A DNA stretch of 64,000 bases. Origin: Streptomyces sp. Ru71. GTDB lineage: Bacteria; Actinomycetota; Actinomycetes; Streptomycetales; Streptomycetaceae. The stretch's first letter is position 1. Every line of letters starts with the position of its first letter. A program made the translations under genes and the position numbers. This document shows positions 1-8,022 of this stretch, piece after piece. The stretch covers positions 1 through 64,000 of the forward strand of contig NZ_PQSS01000016.1 of assembly GCF_002920535.1 (NCBI RefSeq). Reading direction: 5' to 3'. The notes below the pieces were generated by a model. That model was not told the origin of the DNA, did no database searches, and saw only the letters and a list, made by a program, of their open reading frames with translations.

Positions 1-48
1 GGCCCGGCCTCCCCGGCCCGCCCGGCCGGCCGGGCGGAGGCGGACCGT

Positions 49-1272
49 TCAGCCCACCGGCATGTCCGCCGTCGTCGGGAGTTCCGCTCGTACGGTGAAG
101 CCGCCGCGCTCTCCGGCGGTCGCGGCCAGGGTGCCGCCGGCCGCCGCGAGCCGTTCCGTCAGGCCCTTCAGGCCCGTGCCGCCCACCGCGCCGGGCGGTG
201 GGGCGTCGGAGCCGCGCCCGTCGTCGGTCACCGTCAGCCGCACCCGTTCCCCCGTCCCCGTGACCGCGATCTCGCACTGGCGGGCCTGGCTGTGGCGCAC
301 CGCGTTCGTCACCGCCTCCCGGACCACCCACCCCAGCAGCGCCTCCGTCTGCGCCGCGAGCGGCGGCCCCGAGCGACGCACCACGGGTTCGATGCCCGCC
401 GCGCTCAGCGCGGAGCGCGCCCGGTCCAGTTCGGTGGACAGGCTGCCGTCCCGGTACCCGGTGACGGCCTCGCGGATCTCGGTGAGCGCCTGCCGCCCCA
501 CCGACTCGATGTCGGTGATCTGGGACAGCGCCGCGTCCAGGTCGCGCGGCGCCAGCCGCCGCGCCGCCTCCGACTTGACCACGATCACCGACATGGTGTG
601 CCCGAGCAGGTCGTGCAGATCGCGGGAGAAGCGCAGCCGCTCCCGCTCCACGGCCCGGTGCGCCAGTTCCTCCCGCGCGGCGCGCAGTTCGCGCACCGCC
701 TCGGACAGGGAGAGGATCGCCGCCGTCACCATCGTCGAGATCCAGCTGGCGTACGCGATGGTCATGCCGTCCCAGCCGTCGTGCGCGCAGGACACCACCC
801 CGGCGAGCACGGCCACCCCGGTGCCCACCGCCTTCAGCCGCGGCCCGCGCACCACGGCGCCCGTGGCCAGCCCCAGCAGCGGGAAGAACAGCAGCCAGTT
901 GTCGCCGTACGCGATGGCCAGCCCGCAGGTCACCGCGGCCATCAGGCCGAGGGCCAGCCATGTGGAGCGCGCCTGCCGCTTGTCCTTGTCGAACGCCCGG
1001 AAGGCGACGTAGATGTAGAGGGAGTTGAAGGTGAGCAGGCCGAGGCCGCCGATAAACGGGTTCGGGGTCGTGCCCTGGAAGATGTTGGAGAAGGCGCCCA
1101 GGCCCATGAGCAGCCAGGGCAGCAGCGTGTAACCGCTGGGCGGCGGTCCCGGGTCCTCCTGCGCCTTCTCGCACCGGCGGGCCTCCCGCGAGCGCGCCGC
1201 CCGCGCCCGGCCCGCCTTCGCCACTGCCCGCCATGCCCGCAGCCGGCATCTGACGCCGTCTCCCCATGTCAT
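49..1272 (-). CDS. Sensor histidine kinase, NarL/DesK (HisKA_3) type
   Basis: Membrane sensor kinase of about 407 aa. The N-terminal half carries about six hydrophobic segments (residues ~45-190). The phospho-acceptor His is in RDLHDLLGH (H220), typical of HisKA_3 kinases. An N-box (REAVTNAVRHS, N~324) and G-box (DDGRGSD, then GTGLKGL) form the C-terminal HATPase domain. An in-frame start lies further upstream (1329), but the ATG at 1272 follows GGGGGAA at good spacing, so I chose it. The signal is unknown. Its response regulator should be the next gene in the same direction, which would lie left of position 1. Family call is firm; the ligand is not known. Confidence 0.9.
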   Translation of the reverse strand: MTWGDGVRCRLRAWRAVAKAGRARAARSREARRCEKAQEDPGPPPSGYTLLPWLLMGLGAFSNIFQGTTPNPFIGGLGLLTFNSLYIYVAFRAFDKDKRQARSTWLALGLMAAVTCGLAIAYGDNWLLFFPLLGLATGAVVRGPRLKAVGTGVAVLAGVVSCAHDGWDGMTIAYASWISTMVTAAILSLSEAVRELRAAREELAHRAVERERLRFSRDLHDLLGHTMSVIVVKSEAARRLAPRDLDAALSQITDIESVGRQALTEIREAVTGYRDGSLSTELDRARSALSAAGIEPVVRRSGPPLAAQTEALLGWVVREAVTNAVRHSQARQCEIAVTGTGERVRLTVTDDGRGSDAPPPGAVGGTGLKGLTERLAAAGGTLAATAGERGGFTVRAELPTTADMPVG

Positions 1273-1442
1273 GCTCGAATTCCCCCGATCGGTCCGTCCG
1301 GTCGGCTCGTCCCGCCACCGCGGCGGCACGACGCGCCGGTCATGTCCCCGACACTACGGGTGCCGGCCGGTGTCCGGCAGATGCGCTTGTACGGACCTCG
1401 GCAGGACAAATGTCACGGCCGCCGGAGGCGGGACACGCGGAT

Positions 1443-1457
1443 CTGACGAGGCGTCAG
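1443..1457. promoter_or_regulatory. Perfect 15-bp palindrome upstream of the maoC promoter
   Basis: CTGACG-AGG-CGTCAG, arms of 6 bp, ends 5 bp before the -35 box. A plausible operator for a dimeric regulator; which one is unknown. Confidence 0.4.
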
Positions 1458-1462
1458 GAGTC

Positions 1463-1491
1463 TTCACAACTGCGGACCGCTCGGCTATACA
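1463..1491 (+). promoter_or_regulatory. Sigma-70-like promoter for the maoC operon
   Basis: TTCACA (1463-1468) and TATACA (1486-1491) are separated by exactly 17 bp, close to the vegetative (HrdB) consensus and unusually AT-rich for this genome. It implies a leader of about 115 nt before the ATG at 1612. Confidence 0.6.
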
Positions 1492-1505
1492 GAGGACCGC
1501 CGGAC

Positions 1506-1519
1506 TGGAACGCGTTTCA
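1506..1519. promoter_or_regulatory. KstR-like operator, just downstream of the -10 box
   Basis: TGGAACGCGTTTCA is a near-perfect palindrome and fits TNNAACNNGTTNNA, the motif described for KstR, a TetR repressor of sterol/acyl-CoA catabolism in mycobacteria and rhodococci. It begins 14 bp after the -10 box, so a bound protein should block transcription. The actual regulator is not in the window. Confidence 0.45.
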
Positions 1520-1611
1520 GTTCACGGGTTCCGGTCCCGCCCCGTGTCGACCTCGGTGCGGCCGACGGTGCGGACAGCCGCACCGAGGTCTCCAGCGACG
1601 TCAGGAGCCCC

Positions 1612-2469
1612 ATGCCCATCGACGCAGCCCAGGCCCTCGCGGCCGAGCCCCGGACCGGCGACATCTCCTGGACCGCCAAGGACGTCCAGCTCTACCACCT
1701 CGGCATCGGCGCGGGCCGCCCCGCCACCGACCCCGACGAGCTGCGCTACACCCTGGAGTCCCGGCTGCACGTCCTGCCGAGCTTCGCCACCGTGGCCGGC
1801 TCCGGCGCACCCGGTGTGATCAGCGGGCTGTCCATGCCCGGCGTCGACGTCGACCTCGCACGCGTCCTGCACGGCGGGCAGTCGCTGACCGTGCACCGGC
1901 CGATCCCGGCCCAGGGCACCGCGACGGCCACCTCCCGTGTCGCCGCCGTCCACGACAAGGGCAAGGCGGCCGTCCTGGTCCTGCGCACCGACGTCGAGGA
2001 CGCCGACGGGCCGCTGTGGACCAACGACGCCCAGATCTACGTACGAGGGGAAGGCGGCTGGGGCGGCGACCGCGGGCCGTCCGCCCGCCTGGACGCGCCC
2101 ACCGGCGAGCCCGAGCGGGTCGTCGAGCGGGCGGTCCGCGAGGACCAGGCGCTGCTGTACCGCCTCTCCGGCGACTACAACCCGCTGCACGCCGACCCCG
2201 AGTTCGCCAAGGTCGCCGGCTTCGACCGGCCCATCCTGCACGGGCTGTGCACGTACGGCATGACCCTGAAGGCCGTCGTCGACACGCTGCTCGGCGGGGA
2301 CGTGACCCGGGTGCGCGCCTACAGCACGCGGTTCGCCGGGGTCGTGTACCCGGGGGAGACCCTGCGCATCCGCCTGTGGCCTGCGGCGGGTTCCGTACGG
2401 GTGGCCGTGAGCGCCGTCGAGCGGGACGACGCCCCCGTGCTCGCCGACACCGTCGTCCACCATTCCTGA
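1612..2469 (+). CDS. MaoC-family (R)-specific enoyl-CoA hydratase, double hot-dog
   Basis: 285 aa. The hydratase-2 signature YRLSGDYNPLH (Y183), followed by DRPILHG, gives the catalytic Asp/His of MaoC/R-hydratase enzymes, which hydrate trans-2-enoyl-CoA to (R)-3-hydroxyacyl-CoA. The N-terminal ~130 residues are a second, degenerate hot-dog, as in the hydratase half of peroxisomal multifunctional enzyme 2. ATG is preceded by CAGGAG. It opens a three-gene operon with a Zn-alcohol dehydrogenase (21-bp gap) and an SDR. The context suggests side-chain or branched-chain acyl-CoA oxidation; the substrate is not known. Confidence 0.88.
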   Translation: MPIDAAQALAAEPRTGDISWTAKDVQLYHLGIGAGRPATDPDELRYTLESRLHVLPSFATVAGSGAPGVISGLSMPGVDVDLARVLHGGQSLTVHRPIPAQGTATATSRVAAVHDKGKAAVLVLRTDVEDADGPLWTNDAQIYVRGEGGWGGDRGPSARLDAPTGEPERVVERAVREDQALLYRLSGDYNPLHADPEFAKVAGFDRPILHGLCTYGMTLKAVVDTLLGGDVTRVRAYSTRFAGVVYPGETLRIRLWPAAGSVRVAVSAVERDDAPVLADTVVHHS

Positions 2470-2490
2470 CACCCGCACGCGGAGGGGACC

Positions 2491-3567
2491 ATGCGCGCAG
2501 CCGTACTGCACGAGACCGGCCAGGACAAGCTGGAGGTCCTCGACGACGTCGAGGCGGTGGGCTTCGGCCCCGGCAAGGTGAGGATCCGGGTGCGCGCCAC
2601 GGGGCTGTGCCACTCCGATCTGTCGGCGATGAGCGGGGTGCTGCCGCAGCCGGCGCCTTTCGTGCCGGGGCACGAGGGGGCGGGCGAGGTGCTGGAGGTC
2701 GGCGAGGGCGTCACGCGCCTCCAGCCGGGGGACCGGGTGCTGGTGTGCTGGCTGCCCGCCTGCGGGGCGTGTCCCGCCTGCCGCCGCGGGCAGAGCGAGC
2801 TGTGCCTGGCCGGGTTCATGAACGCGGGCACCCCCAACTTCCGTCGCCCCGGCGGCGACGTCTTCGGGTTCGCCGGGACCGGCACCTTCGCCGAGGAGGT
2901 CGTCGTCGACGCCGGGTGCGCGGTGCCGATCCCGGACGACGTGCCCTTCGACATCGCCGCGCTGATCGGCTGCGGGGTGACCACCGGGCTCGGCGCCGTG
3001 TTCAACACGGCCGATCTCCAGGCCGGTTCCTCCGTCGCCGTCATCGGCTGCGGCGGCGTGGGCATCTCGGTCGTGCAGGGCGCGCGGCTGAGGGGCGCCG
3101 CCGAGATCGTCGCCGTCGACCCGGTGGCCTCCCGGCGCGAGGCGGCCCTCGGCTTCGGCGCGACCCGGGCCGTCGCCCCCGAGGAACTGCCCGAGGCCAA
3201 GCAGCAGATCACCGGCGGCGAGGGCTTCGACCACGTCTTCGAGGTCGTCGGCCGCTCCACCACCGCCCGCACCGCCTACGACAGCACCAGGCGCGGCGGC
3301 ACCCTCGTCGTGGTCGGCGCCGGAGCCATGGACGACATGCTCCAGCTCAACATGTTCGAGCTGTTCTTCGACGAGAAGCGCATCCTGCCGTCCCTGTACG
3401 GCGGTGGCGACGTGATCCGCTCCTACGAGCGCACCATCGCCCTGTGGCGGGCCGGACGCATCGACCTGGCCGGGCTGATCACCCACCGCGTGCCGCTGAC
3501 CGGGATCAACGAGGCGCTGGAACAGATGCGCACCGGGACCGCCCTGCGCACCTGCGTCGAGATCTGA
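2491..3567 (+). CDS. Zinc-dependent alcohol dehydrogenase (MDR family)
   Basis: 358 aa NAD(P)-dependent alcohol/aldehyde oxidoreductase. Catalytic zinc ligands are visible: C40 (LCHSD), H61 (GHEGAG) and C161 (IGCGVTTG). The structural zinc site is C91/C94/C97/C105 (CGACPACRRGQSELC). The Rossmann motif GCGGVGIS lies near residue 187. All catalytic features are intact and the length is standard for class III-like MDR enzymes. Start ATG follows GGAGGGG. Co-transcribed with the maoC gene and, 10 bp further on, an SDR; the alcohol substrate is not known. Confidence 0.9.
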   Translation: MRAAVLHETGQDKLEVLDDVEAVGFGPGKVRIRVRATGLCHSDLSAMSGVLPQPAPFVPGHEGAGEVLEVGEGVTRLQPGDRVLVCWLPACGACPACRRGQSELCLAGFMNAGTPNFRRPGGDVFGFAGTGTFAEEVVVDAGCAVPIPDDVPFDIAALIGCGVTTGLGAVFNTADLQAGSSVAVIGCGGVGISVVQGARLRGAAEIVAVDPVASRREAALGFGATRAVAPEELPEAKQQITGGEGFDHVFEVVGRSTTARTAYDSTRRGGTLVVVGAGAMDDMLQLNMFELFFDEKRILPSLYGGGDVIRSYERTIALWRAGRIDLAGLITHRVPLTGINEALEQMRTGTALRTCVEI

Positions 3568-3577
3568 GGTGGTGGTG

Positions 3578-4522
3578 ATGGCACGGCCGCTGCAGGGCCG
3601 CTGCGCGATCGTCACCGGCGCGGGCCGCGGGCTCGGCCGCGCCGAGGCGCTGGAACTGGCCCGGCTCGGGGCCGCCGTCGTCGTCAACGACTACGGGCAG
3701 CCCGGACGGGACGGCACCGGAGCGGCCTCGGCCGGTCCCGCCGAGGAGGTCGTCGCCGAGATCCGCGCCGCGGGCGGCACCGCGCTCGCCCACACCGGGG
3801 ACGTGGCCGACTTCGACCAGGCCCGAGAGCTGGTCGAGACGGCCGTCGCTCGGTTCGGCGCGCTGGACATCCTCGTCAACAACGCGGGCATCCTGCGCGA
3901 CCGCATGGTCTTCTCCATGGCGGAGGAGGAGTGGGACGCGGTGATCCGGGTCCACCTCAAGGGGCACTTCAACACGACCCGGTTCGCCGCCGCGCACTGG
4001 CGACAGCGGTCCAAGGCGGCCGGTGGCCCGGTGTACGGGCGGATCGTGAACACCTCCTCGGAGGCGTTCCTCGCCGGTTCCGCCGGCCAGCCCAACTACG
4101 CGGCGGCCAAGGGCGGCATCGTCGGGCTGACGACGTCCACGGCCCTCGCGCTCGCCAAGTACGGCGTCACCGCCAACGCCATCTGCCCGCGCGCCCGCAC
4201 CCGGATGACCGAGGACGTCTTCGCCTCCCTCGCCCGCCCCGACGCCGGCCTCGACCCGCTGGCCCCGGAGCATGTCGCCCCGCTCGTCGGCTATCTGGCC
4301 TCCCCGGCGGCGGGCGGGATCAACGGGCAGCTGCTCGTCGTGCACGGCGGCATGGTCGCGGTGATGGAACGCCCGCGGGTGCGGGGGAAGTTCGACAGCA
4401 AGCAGGAGGCCTTCACCTACGACGAGCTGGACGCCGTACTGACGCCGTACTACGCGGAGCGGCCGGCGGGGGAGACGTTCGCGGCGGCGGAGGTGCTGGG
4501 GCTGCGGCGCGGCACCCCCTGA
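3578..4522 (+). CDS. SDR dehydrogenase, multifunctional-enzyme-2 (17beta-HSD4) type
   Basis: 314 aa short-chain dehydrogenase. NAD-binding TGAGRGLG is at residues 13-20 and the catalytic YAAAK at Y174/K178, with the NTSSEAF serine before it. The N-terminus and VVNDYGQ resemble the 3-hydroxyacyl-CoA dehydrogenase half of peroxisomal MFE-2. Paired with the MaoC hydratase at 1612 it would supply the hydration and dehydrogenation steps of a beta-oxidation cycle (inference). Three GTG codons precede the ATG at 3578; ATG was chosen because GAGGTGG sits at proper spacing before it. The stop is followed by a strong terminator. Confidence 0.88.
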   Translation: MARPLQGRCAIVTGAGRGLGRAEALELARLGAAVVVNDYGQPGRDGTGAASAGPAEEVVAEIRAAGGTALAHTGDVADFDQARELVETAVARFGALDILVNNAGILRDRMVFSMAEEEWDAVIRVHLKGHFNTTRFAAAHWRQRSKAAGGPVYGRIVNTSSEAFLAGSAGQPNYAAAKGGIVGLTTSTALALAKYGVTANAICPRARTRMTEDVFASLARPDAGLDPLAPEHVAPLVGYLASPAAGGINGQLLVVHGGMVAVMERPRVRGKFDSKQEAFTYDELDAVLTPYYAERPAGETFAAAEVLGLRRGTP

Positions 4523-4560
4523 GCGGTGCGCGCCCCCGGGAACCCCCCCGCCGAAACGCG

Positions 4561-4594
4561 GAACGGCCCCGCCCGGTCGAGGGCGGGGCCGTTC
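4561..4594 (+). terminator. Rho-independent-like terminator after the SDR gene
   Basis: A perfect 14-bp stem (4561-4574 with 4581-4594) closes on a 6-nt loop, 38 bp after the stop. There is no clear U-run, as is usual in Streptomyces. Confidence 0.75.
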
Positions 4595-5099
4595 ACGCAG
4601 GCGCCGTCAGGCCGCCGTTTCGGCCTGTTCGGCCGGCTTGCGGTGGCGGCCGCGGGGGGCCGTCTCGCTGTCCTGCGTCGAGACCTGACCCCACTCACCC
4701 CGTCAAACATGATCTTTCGTACAGCCGGGCGAGTGTAACCGGCGCACCTCGGGCGGAATCCAGCCGCACACGCCAACCGGCACCAGTTCGTTACAAGTCG
4801 TCCCAACGGCCCCTGCAGGACGGCGGGGGCCGGATTCCGGTGGCTGGGTGGGCTTGCCGGGGTGTCTGTGTGGCGCGCGTGGCAGGGGAGGGGACCGGGG
4901 GCCTGGGGTGGCCTGCGGCGGTCGTGTGTGGCGGCCGGTGGTGCTTGGCCACCGGTCGTGCCAGGCGTGCCTGCCGCACGGGCACGGGCCGGGCCCCGGG
5001 GCGGCTGGGCTGGCTGCCGTGGGGTCTGTGTGGCGTGCGGTGGCTGGGGAGGGGGCCGCGCCCCGGGTGACCTGCGGCGCCCGCCCGTACCGGCCGGTG
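4595..5099. other. Intergenic region with two decayed copies of a gene 3' end
   Basis: The region contains an unstarted coding-like fragment on the minus strand (4607-4687) and two degenerate copies of the neighbouring gene's 3' end. No intact gene was found. Confidence 0.6.
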
Positions 5100-5165
5100 C
5101 TACTTGGTCACCAGTCGTGCCAGCGGTGCCTGCTGCAACGGCACCGGCCGGGGTGTCGTGGGCTC
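4780..5165 (-). repeat. Three degenerate tandem copies (~158 bp) of a gene 3' end
   Basis: The last codons of the minus-strand gene ending at 5100 (LARLVTK-stop) and its 3' flank recur with anchors at 5113, 4954 and 4796, a period of 158-159 bp. The left copy still reads LQGPLGRLVTN and the middle one VRQARLARPVAK, each in a different frame. Flanking words such as GTCTGTGTGGCG (4864, 5024) repeat too. This looks like serial tandem duplication followed by decay. Confidence 0.7.
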
Positions 5166-6230
5166 CGCCGGGGGCTGGGCGGGCTCCTCGGGTGGCTGTG
5201 CGGTCAGGGGTGGCACGGTGACGCGGGCGAGGCCGCAGGGGACCTCCTCGGTGGTGTACGGCAGTCGCAGCTCGCCCTCGCGGGTGAGCAGCCCGGTGCC
5301 CGTCAACCAGCCCGCCGGCGCCGCGAGATGGCGCACCTGCCGCTCGGCCGGCCGCCACACCCCGGCCCAGGTGCCCAGCGGCCCGTCGATGCGCAGCGCC
5401 ACCGCGCACGCCTCGGGCGTCAGCACCTGCCCCGGCTGGATCGCGAACGGCGTCACCCGGCACTCCGGCAGCCTGAGGCTCTCCGGGAACCGCACCGGCA
5501 GGGTGCTGCCCAGCACGCCCCAGCCCAGCCGGGGCACGCCGCCCGGATCCGGCGCGTCCGAGGAGATCAGCAGCAGCCCGCTGTCGGGGTCGGCGATCAG
5601 CACCCGGTCGTCGCTGGCCTCGGTGATCTGCAGCAGCGGCGACACCTCGCCGCCGCGCCCCAGGTCCACCACGACCGCCTTGGTGCGCCCGCCGGTCTCC
5701 CGGTCCAGCGCCAGCATCCGCCCGGCGTGGTCCAGCCACACCCCGCCCGAGCACCGCCCGGGTACCTCGGCGAGCCGCTCCGGTCCGAACGCCCCGCCCG
5801 CGACCAGCCACACCGCGCTGGAGCGCGGGCCCACGGCCAGGGCGTACGCCCGCTCGCCGCCCGGCGCCGGCGGCAGCAGCCGCAGCGTGCCGTCCCCCGG
5901 GACGGACACCGCGCCCAGCGGCAGCTCACCGGTGCCGGGGCCGGTGGGGTAGAGGAGGCAGAAGTCGTACCGCCCCTCGACCCGGCGCTTGATCAGCACC
6001 CGGCCGTCCGCCAGCGGCTGCACCTCGGTGCCGGGCTCCTCGGGCTGGTTCCCGGGCAGCGGTACCGCGTAGGGCTCGGGGCCGGACAGGGTCCAGCGCT
6101 CCGGGAAGGCGGACTCGCCCTCGTGGGCGAGGCGCGCGCCGTAGCCGCCGTCCACCGTGAGCACGCACCCGGGCCGCGGGGAGAAGCCGTCCTCGTCCGC
6201 CGCGGCGGGCTCGATAGCACAGGCCGTCAT
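5100..6230 (-). CDS. Uncharacterised beta-rich protein
   Basis: 376 aa, no family recognised with confidence. The sequence alternates short hydrophobic strands with Gly/Asp turns (for example VWLVAGGAFG, GVWLDHAGRMLAL, RVLIADPDSGLLLIS), as in a beta-propeller. There is no signal peptide or membrane segment, so it is probably cytoplasmic. ATG at 6230 is chosen over the upstream in-frame start because GGAGGTGA lies 7 nt before it. The C-terminal ~50 residues are rich in Pro and Glu (PPEEPAQPPAEPTTP). The gene's 3' end has been duplicated twice downstream. It is monocistronic and divergent from the Nif3-like gene. Confidence 0.75.
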   Translation of the reverse strand: MTACAIEPAAADEDGFSPRPGCVLTVDGGYGARLAHEGESAFPERWTLSGPEPYAVPLPGNQPEEPGTEVQPLADGRVLIKRRVEGRYDFCLLYPTGPGTGELPLGAVSVPGDGTLRLLPPAPGGERAYALAVGPRSSAVWLVAGGAFGPERLAEVPGRCSGGVWLDHAGRMLALDRETGGRTKAVVVDLGRGGEVSPLLQITEASDDRVLIADPDSGLLLISSDAPDPGGVPRLGWGVLGSTLPVRFPESLRLPECRVTPFAIQPGQVLTPEACAVALRIDGPLGTWAGVWRPAERQVRHLAAPAGWLTGTGLLTREGELRLPYTTEEVPCGLARVTVPPLTAQPPEEPAQPPAEPTTPRPVPLQQAPLARLVTK

Positions 6231-6430
6231 GGTTCGGTCACCTCCGGCGACGAAGCTAGTTTTCGCACGCACGGACGTGGCACCCGGGCGGCCCCGCCTT
6301 CACACATAAGGGTGGTGCAGAAGCGATTCGTCTGAGGAAACCGGGGCGAATGTGCTGAGTGGCCCACACCCGGTCACAGGGGCGACGACAGCTGTACAGG
6401 GGGGCAGATCAGCCAGGTAGCCTTGCACCC

Positions 6431-7270
6431 GTGCCCCGTCTGTCAGAAGTCATCGCCGCGCTGGAGAAGCTGTGGCCCGCCGAGCGGGCCGAGTCCTGGG
6501 ACGCGGTCGGCACCGTCGTGGGCGACCCCGACCAGGAGGTCACCCGGGTCCTGTTCGCCGTCGACCCCGTGCAGGAGATCGTCGACGAGGCGGTCAAGCT
6601 CGGCGCCGACCTGCTGGTCACCCACCACCCGCTCTATCTGCGCGGTACGACCACGGTCGCGGCCTCCCACTTCAAGGGCCGCGTCGTGCACACGCTGATC
6701 AAGAACGACATCGCGCTGCACGTGGCCCACACCAACGCCGACACCGCCGACCCGGGTGTGAGCGACGCCCTGGCCGGCGCGCTGGACCTGCGCGTCGTAC
6801 GGCCGCTCGTGCCCGACCCGACCGACCCCGACGGGCACCGGGGCCTCGGCCGGATCTGCGAACTGGACCACCCGCTGCCGCTGCGCGAGTTCGCCGCCCG
6901 CGTCGCCGAACGCCTGCCCGCCACCGCGCAGGGCATCCGCGTGGCCGGCGACGCCGGGGCCACCATCCGCACGGTCGCCGTCAGCGGCGGCTCCGGCGAC
7001 AGCCTCTTCGACCAGGTGCGCGCGGCCGGCGTCGACGCCTTCCTGACCGCCGACCTGCGCCACCACCCGGCGAGCGAGGCCGTCGCCCACAGTCCTCTCG
7101 CGCTGCTCGACGCGGCGCACTGGGCCACCGAGTGGCCCTGGTGCGAGCTGGCCGCGAGCCAGCTCGACGAGATCTCCGACCGGCACGGATGGGACCTGCG
7201 CGTCCACGTCTCGAAGACGGTCACCGACCCCTGGACCAGCCACTCCCCGTCACCTGGAGCCCCCAACTGA
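6431..7270 (+). CDS. Nif3-like dinuclear metal center protein (YbgI/DUF34)
   Basis: 279 aa. The metal-binding LVTHHPLYL motif (H65, H66), DTADPG and a C-terminal ADLRHHPASEA are hallmarks of the Nif3/YbgI family, often annotated as GTP cyclohydrolase I type 2. The biochemical role is uncertain. GTG at 6431 gives the usual family N-terminus (PRLSEVIAALEKLWP); no strong ribosome site precedes it. The stop overlaps the start of the next gene (CTGA at 7267), so the two are probably translationally coupled. Confidence 0.9.
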   Translation: MPRLSEVIAALEKLWPAERAESWDAVGTVVGDPDQEVTRVLFAVDPVQEIVDEAVKLGADLLVTHHPLYLRGTTTVAASHFKGRVVHTLIKNDIALHVAHTNADTADPGVSDALAGALDLRVVRPLVPDPTDPDGHRGLGRICELDHPLPLREFAARVAERLPATAQGIRVAGDAGATIRTVAVSGGSGDSLFDQVRAAGVDAFLTADLRHHPASEAVAHSPLALLDAAHWATEWPWCELAASQLDEISDRHGWDLRVHVSKTVTDPWTSHSPSPGAPN

Positions 7271-8010
7271 ACGCCGCGCCTGCCGACCAGATCCGACTCC
7301 TCGACGTCCAGGCCCTGGATGTGCGCCTGCAGCAGCTCGCGCACAAGCGGAAGTCGCTGCCCGAGCACGCCGAGATCGAGTCCCTGAACAAGGACCTCAC
7401 CCAGCTGCGCGACCTGCTCGTGGCCGCGCAGACCGAGGAGAGCGACACCGCCCGCGAGCAGACCAAGGCCGAGCAGGACGTCGACCAGGTCCGCCAGCGC
7501 GCCGCCCGCGACCAGCAGCGCCTGGACTCCGGCGCCGTGACCTCGCCGAAGGACCTGTCCAACCTCCAGCACGAGATCGCCTCCCTCGCCAAGCGCCAGG
7601 GCGACCTGGAGGACGTCGTCCTGGAGGTCATGGAGCGCCGCGAGGCCGCCCAGGAGCGGGTGAGCGAGCTGACCGAGCGGGTCGCCTCCGTCCAGGCGAA
7701 GATCGACGACGCGACCGGCCGCCGGGACGCCGCGTTCGAGGAGATCGACGGCGAGGCCGCCTCGGTCACCAAGGAGCGCGAGGTCGTGGCCGCGGCCGTG
7801 CCCGCCGACCTGATCAAGCTGTACGACAAGCTGCGCGAGCAGCAGGGCGGCATCGGCGCGGCCAAGCTGTACCAGCGCACCTGCCAGGGCTGCCGCCAGG
7901 AGCTCGCCATCACCGAGCTGAGCGAGATCCGCAAGGCCGCGCCCGACACGGTGGTGCGCTGCGAGAACTGCCGCCGCATCCTGGTGCGCACGGCCGACTC
8001 CGGGCTGTAA
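7267..8010 (+). CDS. Zinc-ribbon coiled-coil protein (CT398-like)
   Basis: 247 aa. Residues ~15-190 are a long alpha-helical hairpin rich in Glu, Gln, Arg and Lys heptads. The C-terminus is a zinc ribbon with C206-x2-C209 and C232-x2-C235. This family sits next to nif3-like genes in many actinobacteria; a nucleic-acid-binding role is usually inferred. The best start is an unusual CTG at 7267, overlapping the previous stop as CTGA, with GGAG 7 nt upstream. No ATG or GTG lies nearby in frame without removing conserved residues. A GGAGCC after its stop serves the next gene, 12 bp on. Confidence 0.88.
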   Translation: MNAAPADQIRLLDVQALDVRLQQLAHKRKSLPEHAEIESLNKDLTQLRDLLVAAQTEESDTAREQTKAEQDVDQVRQRAARDQQRLDSGAVTSPKDLSNLQHEIASLAKRQGDLEDVVLEVMERREAAQERVSELTERVASVQAKIDDATGRRDAAFEEIDGEAASVTKEREVVAAAVPADLIKLYDKLREQQGGIGAAKLYQRTCQGCRQELAITELSEIRKAAPDTVVRCENCRRILVRTADSGL

Positions 8011-8022
8011 GGAGCCGTACGG

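Larger units (their letters stand above)
1273..1611. other. Divergent intergenic region before the maoC operon
   Basis: This 339-bp region separates the kinase from the acyl-CoA-type operon. Its right part holds the promoter and palindromes annotated separately (1443-1519). I see no coding sequence. Confidence 0.6.

Noticed and set aside
49..1329. Longer start for the histidine kinase at 1329
   Set aside because: The extra 19 residues are unlike the family, while the ATG at 1272 has a clear ribosome site.
1522..3687. Very long minus-strand open frame of 721 codons opposite the maoC-ADH-SDR operon
   Set aside because: Antisense shadow of strongly coding plus-strand genes; composition is Gly/Ala/Arg-rich with no family motif.
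4450..5811. 453-codon minus-strand frame joining the unknown protein region to its repeats
   Set aside because: Runs out of frame with the real gene at 5100-6230 and owes its length to stop-poor repeats.
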